Made by a program: the position numbers and the translations under genes. Positions 9,099 to 18,144 of a DNA stretch of 64,000 nucleotides are shown one piece after another. The stretch's first letter is position 1; each line of letters begins with the position of its first letter. The notes beneath the pieces were generated by a model that was not told where the DNA came from, ran no database searches, and saw only the letters and a list, made by a program, of their open reading frames with translations. Source of the DNA: a bacterium (GTDB lineage Bacteria > Electryoneota > Electryoneia > Electryoneales > Electryoneaceae); NCBI GenBank assembly GCA_020444265.1, contig JAHLLH010000013.1:41127-105126 (forward strand), given 5' to 3'.

Positions 9099-11546
9099 TT
9101 AGCGCAACGTATTCCTTAACCGACTTGGCAGGTTGAGATCATATCCCGCCTGGCTGAAGAGTAGCTTGCCCTCTTCATCGAAGTAGTAGACAAAAGGCGC
9201 GCCCTCATCGGTGCGATCCTCCAGGCCGAGTCGGGTTCGGTCGCCTTCGCTCAGTTTGTCGAGACCCTCGATATACCCGACATGCAACCCCTTCATGGTT
9301 ATCTCATCCACCAGCCCGCGTGTGCGCTTCGAGGGTTCATTGTCTCCCAGAACGATCAGCAGGTGAGTGGTGCCCCGTTTCGGCTGCCAGTCGAGATCGG
9401 CAAGGCTGACTTCAAAGCCACGTGAGGAGGGCGGTTCTGGCGGTGGGGTGATGTCCAGCTTGATAGTCTGGATTTGCTCACTTGCCAGTTCCACCTGCTG
9501 TACTTGCATCGCCACATCACCACGGCCATTGCGACGCCCGGCAAAAAGCAGGTAACTGCCCGGAGCAACCGTCACCACCGTACTCGACTCCTCTTCCTTC
9601 AGCTCGACAGGGTTATCCGACCGATAATCTGCGAGCCCCTTCTCCCCGATCGGAAGCAGCAGGAATTCGGAATACCACGATGGCGCACTGGTTGATTCGG
9701 CCCACTGTACGATCACCATCGCAGGCTCCTCATAATGCGCTGCAACATCTGGAAGAGCATTCAGATCACCCAACTTTTCCGCTTGATCCGGTAAGAGAGG
9801 TAACCATGAACCGTTAAAATGGAATTCGAGCCACTCGCTGAAGGGCTGGCAGCGGGCCGGGATGCCTGCGCGACGCATCCGGTCGGTCCACCAGATGGTG
9901 GCACTCGCCTTGCTCACATGGACTCCATCGGCCAGCATGTGGTCAATGGTCACTGGCGGTAACGGACGTTGACGCGCTTCATCGTCCACAAAATCCGAAT
10001 AGGCCGCAACATCCGCACGAATTTCATCCAGTGAAGCGTAGCTCGGCGATTCGGTCACGTAATCGGCAGGCAGACCGGTGCCGGGATATTCATAAGCAAT
10101 CTGCGGGTCGAGGACGTAGGGTTTCAGCTCATCTTCGCCCTCGAATCCAATCGGTGTTCGCGCCAACCAGCGATTCAGTACCTCGGGTGACACATCACGC
10201 AGATCTTTATCCGAGAGATTGGAGACGATAAAAACTGCTGTTTCCCGTTTTCCCTCGGGCTGGTCGAGGACACCATCCAAGATGGTTGCCTCGTTGCCAG
10301 GAGCCCGTTTCAGCGTCGCCAACAGATCGGCACCCCAGGCAGGGCTCGTTTCGGCAATCCAACGATCCAGCCATTCGCTGTCCCAACTACGATTGGCGTC
10401 GCGTTCCCGTCGCTTCCAGTTCCCCAAATCAATACGGTGCTGGGGAAGGATTTCTGGTCCACGCTCTCGATCAACTGGAGGCCAGGGGTAACTCAGGGTG
10501 AAAACCTGCGGGACAGATGCTTCGGTATCAAGCGAAAGATGGGTTTCCCGACCGATCTGGGTGGTGAAGGATTGGAAGAAGAGCTCGCCCTTGTAGAGCC
10601 CCATAAGCAGGAAATCGCCCTGCCCCATTTCAAGGGTGGCAACTCCTTCTTTCGGAACCAGCTCGACTATCGGACGAACCGCGCCAAAATTGAACAACGA
10701 GAACCAGACACGGTCTTCTTCGCCCCAATCCTCAGGCACATCGACCACAAGCTGTGCGGGGGAGACATAGTTACGAGTCACATTGATCGCAAACGATGAC
10801 CCGATTTTCACTGCATCGGGATCATCTGCGGAAACCATCTTTCCGCGACTCAACAGCACACTGGCGCGAAGTACCGGATCGTCAAACCATGCCTGGTTCA
10901 AGCGTGGTGCCGGTTCGCATGCGCCCATGTACTTCCATCCCTCTTCCGTGTAGACCTCGATCCAGGCATGGTTATTATCCGAATGGGACCAGAACGGGAC
11001 ATACACCCCGCGCGCCGGGATGCCAACCGAACGCATCGCGTCAATTGCAACAATCATCATCTCGCCACATCGTCCGAATCCGCAGGAGAGGGTGGTCAAG
11101 GGACCCTGGTCTCGCCAATCGGTCGACTGGAACCCGACACGTTCTCCCAGCCACAGGTTTACCTCCAGTGCGGCGCGTGAAAGGCAGGAAATGGTATCGA
11201 TCCGTGCCCCGATCTCGTCCATGAATTGCCTGCGATAGGGCTGCAAGGGTTCATCATCAACACGCAATGGCAGGACATATCGACGGTAGATCTCGTCCGA
11301 ATAGCTTTCTCCCCACGGGAATGCATGCTTCACCTCGAGGGCGGCGCGGAACCCATCGAGCAGCATGTCGGTGTCCGCTTCATACCAGTCGGCAGCGGTA
11401 AGTGCATCTGCAAAATGGACCGCCTCAACCGGATCGATTTCTTCTGCCTGGTCGAGGAACCGCTCTCGCCCGCTTGGTTGTTCAGCAAAGGATATCTGTG
11501 TCAGCAGCAGCACCAACAGCAGGGTCGGCAGTGTGCGTCGAATCAT
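9099..11546 (-). CDS. Exported transglutaminase-like protein
   Basis: A protein of 815 residues with a clear signal peptide (MIRRTLPTLLLVLLLTQISFA). A transglutaminase-like core follows: the catalytic Cys is in GFGRCGEMM (Cys160) and the His is in NNHAWIEVY (His193), with the expected Trp and Gly around them (GIPARGVYVPFW, GWKYMGACEP). A second related region (IDHMLADGVHVSKASATIWWTDRMRRAGIPARCQPF, near residues 540-575) looks like a second, degenerate copy without the histidine motif. The last 110 residues (HLLIVLGDNEPSKRT...FVYYFDEEGKLLFSQAGYDL) resemble a thioredoxin-like fold without CxxC. A role as a periplasmic protease or amidase is inferred. The inner ATG is chosen since GGAG lies before it and the signal peptide begins there. 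Confidence 0.75.
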   Translation of the reverse strand: MIRRTLPTLLLVLLLTQISFAEQPSGRERFLDQAEEIDPVEAVHFADALTAADWYEADTDMLLDGFRAALEVKHAFPWGESYSDEIYRRYVLPLRVDDEPLQPYRRQFMDEIGARIDTISCLSRAALEVNLWLGERVGFQSTDWRDQGPLTTLSCGFGRCGEMMIVAIDAMRSVGIPARGVYVPFWSHSDNNHAWIEVYTEEGWKYMGACEPAPRLNQAWFDDPVLRASVLLSRGKMVSADDPDAVKIGSSFAINVTRNYVSPAQLVVDVPEDWGEEDRVWFSLFNFGAVRPIVELVPKEGVATLEMGQGDFLLMGLYKGELFFQSFTTQIGRETHLSLDTEASVPQVFTLSYPWPPVDRERGPEILPQHRIDLGNWKRRERDANRSWDSEWLDRWIAETSPAWGADLLATLKRAPGNEATILDGVLDQPEGKRETAVFIVSNLSDKDLRDVSPEVLNRWLARTPIGFEGEDELKPYVLDPQIAYEYPGTGLPADYVTESPSYASLDEIRADVAAYSDFVDDEARQRPLPPVTIDHMLADGVHVSKASATIWWTDRMRRAGIPARCQPFSEWLEFHFNGSWLPLLPDQAEKLGDLNALPDVAAHYEEPAMVIVQWAESTSAPSWYSEFLLLPIGEKGLADYRSDNPVELKEEESSTVVTVAPGSYLLFAGRRNGRGDVAMQVQQVELASEQIQTIKLDITPPPEPPSSRGFEVSLADLDWQPKRGTTHLLIVLGDNEPSKRTRGLVDEITMKGLHVGYIEGLDKLSEGDRTRLGLEDRTDEGAPFVYYFDEEGKLLFSQAGYDLNLPSRLRNTLR

Positions 11547-11792
11547 GATCCACTCCAGAAAAGGCTTTCTATGGGAAGCTGGGCTGAAAGGCACAGCTTT
11601 GGAATATAGGCCCAACGTCAAAGAGTGCAAGGATGCTGCTCGAGCGGATGCTACCCTTCAAACGAGACAAATCTGCCTTTCCCCCTGACTTCCATCCGAA
11701 ATCATGTTATACTTCGCGAAGTTTAAAGAAGTGAACAAAGAAGCGGGGCATGAACGGTCATGTCCCAACGATTGTCTAAGGATTAAAACGGC

Positions 11793-13256
11793 ATGACAGA
11801 CGATTTACAGCCGGGCAAGCCGATTGAGCAGCCCGAAGATGCCCTCGCCCCGATCACACGAGACCAACTGCCAGACAGCTACAATGAGGCTCTGAAACGT
11901 GCCAACTGGCCGGACTTGATGCCGGTGCAGGCACGTACGATCCCCTATGTCCACAGCAAACGGGACATGATGATCCAGTCGAGGACCGGCTCAGGAAAAA
12001 CAGGAGCCTTCGTCCTTCCGATGTTGGAGATCATCGATCCCACCGAAGCGAGCTGTCAGGCATTGGTCATGGTCCCGACACGAGAACTGGCGAAGCAGGT
12101 CGCCAGCGAGGCCCAACTCCTGCTGAAGGATGTCGGCATTCGAACCGTCGAAGTGTATGGCGGTGTCGGCTACAAAGCCCAACTCGATGGATTCCGCGCC
12201 GGGGCACACCTGGTTGTCGGTACGCCGGGTCGTATTCTAGACCATTTGCTTCGCGGCAATTTGTCCCTGGAGCACCTGCGGTTGCTGGTCTTCGATGAAG
12301 CGGATCGAATGCTCTCGATGGGGTTCTACCCGGACATGCGCGAGATGCAGCGCTACCTGCCTCGCCACCCTATTCAGGGTTACATGTTCTCTGCGACCTA
12401 CCCGCCACGTGTCCGCAGCCTGGCGCAGCAGTTCCTGACCAAGCCTGGTTTCCTCAGCCTCAGCAGCGACAACATTCTTGTTGTCGAGACCGAGCACCGC
12501 TACACGATTGTCCCGGAGAGCGACCGGGATCGTGCGCTGGTCCGTCTCATCGAAATTGAGAACCCCACTTCCGCCCTGATCTTCTGCAACACGAAGGACA
12601 AGGTGCATTATGTGGCGACGGTGCTGAAACGGTTCGGCTATGACGCAGCAGAATTGTCGGCAGATGTCTCCCAGGCGGAACGTGAAAAGGTGATGGAACG
12701 TGCCAAACAGGGCACCTTGCGCTTCCTGGTCGCCACCGACGTCGCGGAACGTGGGATCGATATCCACGAACTGTCGCACGTAATCCAGTTCGAGCTGCCG
12801 GACGATCCGGAAACGTATGTCCATCGTGCGGGCCGAACGGGCCGTGCAGGGGCAAGTGGTGTGGTTATCACCCTTCTGACCCAGCTCGAGATGCGTCAAT
12901 TGAAGTCCCTCGCCAAGCGGTTCAAGGTGACCATGATCGAGAAACCCTTGCCCAGCGAAGAGCAGCTGCGAGAGGTGGTCGCGGAACGCACCACGACTCT
13001 GCTCGAAGCGAAGATGCGCGCCCGGGACCGTCTCAAGGTCGAGCGCATGGAACGTTTCTATCCTCTCGTACGCGCCTTGGCAGGCAGCGATGAAGAGCTC
13101 CCGCTGCTGGCGATGCTGCTGGACGACTACTACCAGAACGAAGTCCATGCGCCGAAAGTGCCCTACGTCGATGAGCCAAGCAGCTACAAACCTGGCGGAG
13201 GACAAGGCGACAAGCCGAAGGGACATGGGCGTGGACGCGGAAAGCGTCGCCGCTGA
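11793..13256 (+). CDS. DEAD-box ATP-dependent RNA helicase
   Basis: A protein of 487 residues that unwinds RNA in the cytoplasm. All DEAD-box motifs are visible in order: Q motif LMPVQARTIPY, I SRTGSGKTG (about residue 64), Ia PTRELAKQ, YGGV, Ib VGTPGR, II DEAD (Asp168), III SAT, IV ALIFCNTK, V ATDVAERGID and VI YVHRAGRTGRAG. The C-terminal extension is a helical segment (MRARDRLKVERMERFYPLVRAL) that ends in a Gly/Lys/Arg-rich tail typical of RNA chaperone helicases. It lacks an obvious DbpA-type RNA-binding domain, so the exact subtype (DeaD, RhlE or other) is open. The M3 peptidase gene follows after 38 bases, probably in the same transcript. Confidence 0.93.
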   Translation: MTDDLQPGKPIEQPEDALAPITRDQLPDSYNEALKRANWPDLMPVQARTIPYVHSKRDMMIQSRTGSGKTGAFVLPMLEIIDPTEASCQALVMVPTRELAKQVASEAQLLLKDVGIRTVEVYGGVGYKAQLDGFRAGAHLVVGTPGRILDHLLRGNLSLEHLRLLVFDEADRMLSMGFYPDMREMQRYLPRHPIQGYMFSATYPPRVRSLAQQFLTKPGFLSLSSDNILVVETEHRYTIVPESDRDRALVRLIEIENPTSALIFCNTKDKVHYVATVLKRFGYDAAELSADVSQAEREKVMERAKQGTLRFLVATDVAERGIDIHELSHVIQFELPDDPETYVHRAGRTGRAGASGVVITLLTQLEMRQLKSLAKRFKVTMIEKPLPSEEQLREVVAERTTTLLEAKMRARDRLKVERMERFYPLVRALAGSDEELPLLAMLLDDYYQNEVHAPKVPYVDEPSSYKPGGGQGDKPKGHGRGRGKRRR

Positions 13257-13294
13257 CAAGACTGTTTCCAGTAAGACGTTTGAAAGGATAAAAA

Positions 13295-15121
13295 ATGTCG
13301 TTGCTGAGTGAATTGACCAAGGACTATTTAAAGGTCCATGTGGCAAAAGAAGATGCTTTCTGGGCAGCGAAAATGGGTCTCTCATCCGCGATCCCTGGCG
13401 ATGCTGAGAAACGTGAAATCGCGCTGAAAAACTTCATCTCGGATGCCTCCTGGCTTCCGAAACTGCGTGCCGAGCTCGAGCGGGGCGACCTTGAACATGC
13501 CGATCGCACCGCCCTCGAGGGATGGGTCAAGTTCTTCGAAGCCAATGCGATCGAGAGCGAAGATGCCAAGCAGGTTCAGCGCAAGATCATCGAGATGGAA
13601 GGCGTACTGAATCGAAATCGCCGGACGATGGAACTGGGCTATTTCGATCCCGATTCTGGTGACTTCATCCCGAAATCGGTTCAGATCCTGCACCTGATGC
13701 TGCTCTCCGAAGCGGATGAGCGCAAGCGCAAGGCGGCCTGGGAAGGGCTGCGTTCCATTGAAACCTTCATGCTCGAAAACGATTTCATCGAGATCGTCAA
13801 AGAGCGCAACCGTTTCGCCCGCCTTCAGGGCTATCCTGACTTCTATGCCTGGAAGGTGCAGGTGAGCGAAGGATTCAGCAAGGAACGTCTGTTCGAGCTG
13901 CTGGATGAGTTGGAAGAGAATTCACGGGATGCCTGTAAGGCCGCTATCGACAAAGTGGCGGATGAACACGGCGACAGTGCGGTCAAACCGTGGTCCTTCA
14001 AATACACTACATCCGGCGACCTTACATCTGAGAAGGACCCTTACCTGCGGTTCGATTCCGCGGTAGCGCAGTGGGGACGTACCTTCACCGCCCTCGGCAT
14101 CCGTTATCGTGGTGCAACCCTCACCCTCGACCTGCTGGACCGTAAGGGCAAGTACGAGAACGGCTTCATGCATGGTCCTTCCCCCGCATTTGTCGAGGAT
14201 GGGGAGTTCCGGCCTGCACGGATCAACTTCACGGCCAACGCCGCCGCTGGGCAAGTTGGCGCGGGCAACCGTGCGCTGAACACCCTCTTCCACGAGGGCG
14301 GCCATGCAGCCCATTTCTCGAATATCGTGATGCCGGCTCCCTGCTTCGCGCAGGAGTTTGCTCCGACCTCGATTGCCTTCGCGGAAACCCAGTCGATGTT
14401 CCTTGACAGCCTGTGCAGCGATCCTGACTGGCTGGCGAAGTATGCGCTGGATGCCAATGGCAACCCGATGCCGAAGGAACTGGTCCACCGTATCCTCGAA
14501 GAAGAGCACACCTACATGGCGCGCGAACTGCGCAAGATGATGGTGGTTCCCTACTTCGAACGGGCGATGTATGAGATGAGTGACGAAGAACTGACGCCGG
14601 AGAACCTGCTCAAGACGGCTCGTGCGACCGAAGAGAAGCTGATGTTCATGCCCTCGGACCGTCCCGTCCTCTCCATCCCCCACCTCGCCGAGTCCGAGTC
14701 GAGCGCGTACTACCATGCCTACGTGCTGGCACAGATGGCAGTTTTCCAGACACGCGACTTCTTCCTGAAACGGGATGGCAAGATCACGGACAATCCGAAG
14801 GTGGGCGAGGATCTGGCGAAGGTCTACTGGCAGCCGGGCAACTCTGTCACCTTCCTCGAGTTGATTGAACGACTGACTGGCGAACCCTTCCGCGCGAAAG
14901 CAACGATTGAGCTGGTTAACAAACCGACCGAAACACTCTTCGCCGATGCGGACAATGCCATTGATCGTGCCCTCGAAGAGGGACCCTATCAGGGTGAAGT
15001 CGAACTGGATGCAAGTATCCGCTTGATTCACGGCGATGAAGTGGTTGCCAACAGTGAAAAGGGCGGTTTTGCAGCAGCCGCTTCTGCTTATGGCAAGTGG
15101 ATTCGCGCACAGGCAGACTGA
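13295..15121 (+). CDS. M3 family zinc oligopeptidase
   Basis: A protein of 608 residues with no signal peptide, so cytoplasmic. The zinc site HEGGH (His333, Glu334, His337) sits in TLFHEGGHAAHFSN, and the following E (AETQSMFLDSL) supplies the third ligand, as in oligoendopeptidase F and thimet-type peptidases. The C-terminal part contains ESSAYYHAYVLAQMAVF, also typical of the family. Length matches oligoendopeptidase F (about 600). It degrades short peptides. The Shine-Dalgarno GAAAGGA is well placed. It follows the RNA helicase and is closed by a strong hairpin terminator. Confidence 0.9.
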   Translation: MSLLSELTKDYLKVHVAKEDAFWAAKMGLSSAIPGDAEKREIALKNFISDASWLPKLRAELERGDLEHADRTALEGWVKFFEANAIESEDAKQVQRKIIEMEGVLNRNRRTMELGYFDPDSGDFIPKSVQILHLMLLSEADERKRKAAWEGLRSIETFMLENDFIEIVKERNRFARLQGYPDFYAWKVQVSEGFSKERLFELLDELEENSRDACKAAIDKVADEHGDSAVKPWSFKYTTSGDLTSEKDPYLRFDSAVAQWGRTFTALGIRYRGATLTLDLLDRKGKYENGFMHGPSPAFVEDGEFRPARINFTANAAAGQVGAGNRALNTLFHEGGHAAHFSNIVMPAPCFAQEFAPTSIAFAETQSMFLDSLCSDPDWLAKYALDANGNPMPKELVHRILEEEHTYMARELRKMMVVPYFERAMYEMSDEELTPENLLKTARATEEKLMFMPSDRPVLSIPHLAESESSAYYHAYVLAQMAVFQTRDFFLKRDGKITDNPKVGEDLAKVYWQPGNSVTFLELIERLTGEPFRAKATIELVNKPTETLFADADNAIDRALEEGPYQGEVELDASIRLIHGDEVVANSEKGGFAAAASAYGKWIRAQAD

Positions 15122-15150
15122 TTCTATGCAACACGGTACACACGTGGGTG

Positions 15151-15180
15151 GCCCGGGTCTGATGACCCGGGCTTCTTTGT
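15151..15180 (+). terminator. Hairpin terminator, also a repeated palindrome
   Basis: A perfect 9-base-pair stem (GCCCGGGTC / GACCCGGGC, 4-base loop) is followed by TTCTTTGT after the M3 peptidase gene. The same hairpin with its CACCC flank occurs in opposite orientation at 38651-38680, so it is also a member of an interspersed repeat family. Confidence 0.75.
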
Positions 15181-15278
15181 AGGGGCATCTTTGTGGGGAT
15201 GGATTTGCTTTGTGCTGGTCACGAGAAAGAATCAAGCGTGGTAAACTGCGCTTACCTCAACTCCCCTACCCGAACAAT

Positions 15279-15929
15279 TTACTCAGTTGGAAGGTCGGCA
15301 TTGAGGTCGTCTGCATCGGTATCCCGTCCAAGCTCGGCTCCATCATCATCGATATCGAGAATTTTCAGCGCGGCGGCATAGTCGGCTTCGCGCAGGGTAC
15401 GCAGCCGAAGCAGTTTGCGTACCAGGCTGTGCATCCGTTGTACCTGGAGATTCACCCGTTCCATCCGTTCCCGCAGCATCTGGTCGGTGGATCGATCAAT
15501 CTGAGTCAGGTCGCTGAAACCCTGGATGATGCCAAGCGGGTTGTTGAACTCGTGGGCAATGGTTGCGGCCAGCTGATTCAGGGTTTGTAAACGTCGCGCC
15601 TCAAGCTCCGCCTCTTTCGCCTGCTCCAGCTGCTGCATCGCCAAGTCCAGCTCGGCGGTGCGTTCGGCGAGAAGTCGTTCCAGCTCTTGTTGATGCTCCA
15701 GTTCGACTCGTTCACGTGAGCGAACCGCCAGCAAGACTACAGCGATAAGGAGAAGTAAAGCAAGGAGTTGGACCCACCAGATGTGGTAGACTGGCAACTG
15801 GGTGGTGGACAACGGTTCAAGGTTCGCAAGGGCAAATGCGATGCTGCCAGCGGCGATGATCAGGATCACCAGCAACGCGAAAAGGTCCAGTCCCCTTCCA
15901 TGCAAACCACTTTTCCCCGATTTCCCCAC
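15279..15929 (-). CDS. Membrane-bound HisKA-only protein
   Basis: A protein of 216 residues: two transmembrane helices (LFALLVILIIAAGSIAFAL and WVQLLALLLLIAVVLLAV), a coiled coil (RERVELEHQQELERLLAERTAELDLAMQQLEQAKEAE, about 73-110) and a HisKA dimerisation domain with HEFNNP (His126). No HATPase_c domain and no receiver follow; the protein ends in an acidic tail. The segment LREADYAAALKILDI matches the VREADYAAGMKILEL end of the propeller protein, so these form a family. GTG start. It is divergent from the GAF-PP2C gene. It might heterodimerise with a complete kinase or have lost kinase activity. Confidence 0.8.
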   Translation of the reverse strand: MGKSGKSGLHGRGLDLFALLVILIIAAGSIAFALANLEPLSTTQLPVYHIWWVQLLALLLLIAVVLLAVRSRERVELEHQQELERLLAERTAELDLAMQQLEQAKEAELEARRLQTLNQLAATIAHEFNNPLGIIQGFSDLTQIDRSTDQMLRERMERVNLQVQRMHSLVRKLLRLRTLREADYAAALKILDIDDDGAELGRDTDADDLNADLPTE

Positions 15930-16177
15930 CTGGCTTTCCTTCGCTGGTTGTACTCTCCTTCAGGAAGGTAGCGCGGCAGAAGAACTCATTCCATACGTAG
16001 GGTCATGTGGACAACAATCGTCCTCCCGACGGCTCGCCTGCGCTTCTGTAAGTTGTTAGTTTGACCTTTTCTTGCATGAGATCGGGGAGTATCTTCCCGC
16101 GAGTGCAAGCGGGATCCTGATGTCGTCCATCATGACACCTGTTTCCATCCCATACTTCCGAACAGGAGCTTGACATC

Positions 16178-17428
16178 ATGACCAGGCAGGAACAAGCCCT
16201 TCTGAAAGCAACCCGTTCCGTCCTTGATGCGAACGATACGTTACACATCATCCTCCAGATTCTCTCTGCTGGACAGGACCTGCTGCAAGCGGAAGCGGCT
16301 TCCCTCTTCCTCGTGGATACCAGACGTCGGGTGCTGCGCATGGCAGCAGCCACCAATTTGCCTCAAAAGGTTTGGAAAACAATTGAAGTTCCGTTGGGAC
16401 AGGGAATCAGCGGCTGGGTCGCCGAGCAAGGTGAATCAGTTCGTGTCACCGATGTATCCAGCGATCCTCGACACTTCTCCGGCGTTGACCGTCAAACCGG
16501 ATTCAAAACCCGTGGCTACATGTCAGTACCATTGCTTGTCGGGGAAGAGGTCATCGGCACACTTCAGGTACTGAACCAGACCAGCGGTGGGTCTTTTTCG
16601 CGTCAGGACGAGGAACTGCTGGAAGGGTTTGCAGTCATCGCTGCACTGGCGATTAATAAGCGACTGATGCACAAAGCGGAATTGGAAAAGGAGCGAATGG
16701 AAGCCGAGCTGACGGTGGCGGAAGCCTTTCAGCGACGTTTGCTACCGGACGATTTCCATGCTCCGGACGGGATTACGGTTCACGGTTACCACCTTGCCGC
16801 ACGTTCCATGGGCGGGGATCTCTATGACGGTTTCCCCTCCGGGAAAGATGGATTTACCTTCCTCATCGGAGATGTCAGTGGTAAGGGTCCGGGCGCAGCG
16901 ATCTGGATGTCCGGCTTTTCCAGCGCGGTTCGACTTATCGCGCGAGAAGGTCGTGACCCGCTCGCTGAATTGCAGCTTCTCGACCAGCACATGCACCATC
17001 TGCTGCCTGCCGAATCCTTCCTCACCCTCTTCATCGCACGAATTGAGGACAACGAGCTCCATTATTCGAGCGCGGGTCATAATTCGATGTTGTTGATGCA
17101 ACCGGATGGCAGCCATCGCTGGTTGGAGTCAACTGGTTTGCCGATCGGGATGATGCCCGATTTCCCCCGTGAATTGGGGCAGGTTCCCTTCCCTGCAGGC
17201 AGCCGTCTCATCCTCTTCACCGATGGCATTACCGAAGCGGAAAACCCAGCCGGGGACATGTACGAAGAAGATCGTCTTCTGAACATCGTCCAGCGAAACA
17301 TCGCCCAGCCTGATGATATTCTGGTAAACCGTGTGGTTCGTTCGGTGAAACGGTTTTCCAACGGTACTGAACAATCCGATGACATCACCCTGCTGGTCGT
17401 CTCAAGCAATGGCAACCTAGAATCATGA
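16178..17428 (+). CDS. GAF domain PP2C-type (SpoIIE/RsbU-like) phosphatase
   Basis: A protein of 416 residues. A GAF domain at about 10-165 (EAASLFLVDTRRRVLRMAAA...GQGISGWVAEQGESV...YMSVPL...GTLQVLN) is joined by a helical linker (ELEKERMEAELTVAEAFQRRLLP) to a SpoIIE-type Ser/Thr phosphatase domain. The metal-binding residues are in GGDLYDGF, GDVSGKGPGAA, FTDGITEAEN and SDDITLLVV. Such proteins dephosphorylate anti-sigma-factor antagonists in partner-switching networks and respond to a small ligand bound by the GAF domain. No STAS or RsbW partner is in the window. AGGAG lies nine bases before the ATG. Its stop overlaps the start of plsC, so the two are translationally coupled. Confidence 0.92.
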   Translation: MTRQEQALLKATRSVLDANDTLHIILQILSAGQDLLQAEAASLFLVDTRRRVLRMAAATNLPQKVWKTIEVPLGQGISGWVAEQGESVRVTDVSSDPRHFSGVDRQTGFKTRGYMSVPLLVGEEVIGTLQVLNQTSGGSFSRQDEELLEGFAVIAALAINKRLMHKAELEKERMEAELTVAEAFQRRLLPDDFHAPDGITVHGYHLAARSMGGDLYDGFPSGKDGFTFLIGDVSGKGPGAAIWMSGFSSAVRLIAREGRDPLAELQLLDQHMHHLLPAESFLTLFIARIEDNELHYSSAGHNSMLLMQPDGSHRWLESTGLPIGMMPDFPRELGQVPFPAGSRLILFTDGITEAENPAGDMYEEDRLLNIVQRNIAQPDDILVNRVVRSVKRFSNGTEQSDDITLLVVSSNGNLES

Positions 17429-18144
17429 ACCAATCCGCATCGGATAAACCCTCTTTGCGAAGCCCTTACGGCGATGCGCCGCAGATGCGCATGGTGTACC
17501 GTCACGGCAGCGCGCTGTTGCGATTGATTTCAAAGCTGTTGTTTCGTTTGAAAATCGTGGGACGGGAGCGTGTGCCACATGAGGGCCGTCTCGTCCTCGC
17601 CTGCAACCATCTCTCCCATCTCGATCCACCGCTGGTTGGCATTTCTATCCCTCGCGAGGTCCATTATGCCGCCAAGATCGGCATTTTTCGTGGGTTGTGG
17701 AGCCACTTCTTTCGCTGGGTAAATGCGGTCCCTGTCCGGCGAAGAGGGTCCGACAAACAAGCGGTACGAGTTCTACTCGAAGCCTTGCACCATGAGCATG
17801 CCATCCTCATCTTTCCTGAAGGGACCAACAGCAAAGATGGTAAGCCGCTACCCGCAAAACCTGGTGTAGGACTACTGGCCATGAAAACCGGCAGTCGCAT
17901 CCTGCCTGTCCGCATCGAGGGCACTCCAACCGGGGCTTGGAAGTGGACAGCGATGCTCAAGCTCATTGTCCACCGCAAAGGAAATGGGGTGACTATTCGC
18001 TTTGGCGATCCCTACGATCCGTCCCCCATCGCAGCCAAAGCAGGCAGCGACCGGGAAGCGTATCGTGCCATCGCACAGGATGTCATGGGACGGATCGAGC
18101 AGCTTGGGGGGACAACCAACGGCACCAACCGGGAGGCATCATGA
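17425..18144 (+). CDS. plsC: 1-acyl-sn-glycerol-3-phosphate acyltransferase
   Basis: A protein of 239 residues that adds the second acyl chain in phospholipid synthesis at the inner membrane. The acyltransferase motif I NHLSHLDPP (HxxxxD) is near residue 52, AVPVRRRGSDK is motif II, and FPEGTNSKDGKPLPAKPG is motif III, with PVRIEGT after it. It starts on the ATGA overlap with the phosphatase gene and ends on an overlap with the oxygenase gene, which places the three in one operon. Acyl donor preference is not visible. Confidence 0.92.
   Translation: MNQSASDKPSLRSPYGDAPQMRMVYRHGSALLRLISKLLFRLKIVGRERVPHEGRLVLACNHLSHLDPPLVGISIPREVHYAAKIGIFRGLWSHFFRWVNAVPVRRRGSDKQAVRVLLEALHHEHAILIFPEGTNSKDGKPLPAKPGVGLLAMKTGSRILPVRIEGTPTGAWKWTAMLKLIVHRKGNGVTIRFGDPYDPSPIAAKAGSDREAYRAIAQDVMGRIEQLGGTTNGTNREAS

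Noticed and set aside
13922..15235. Minus-strand open frame of 437 codons
   Set aside because: Antisense to the M3 peptidase gene, with no start signal and no protein pattern.
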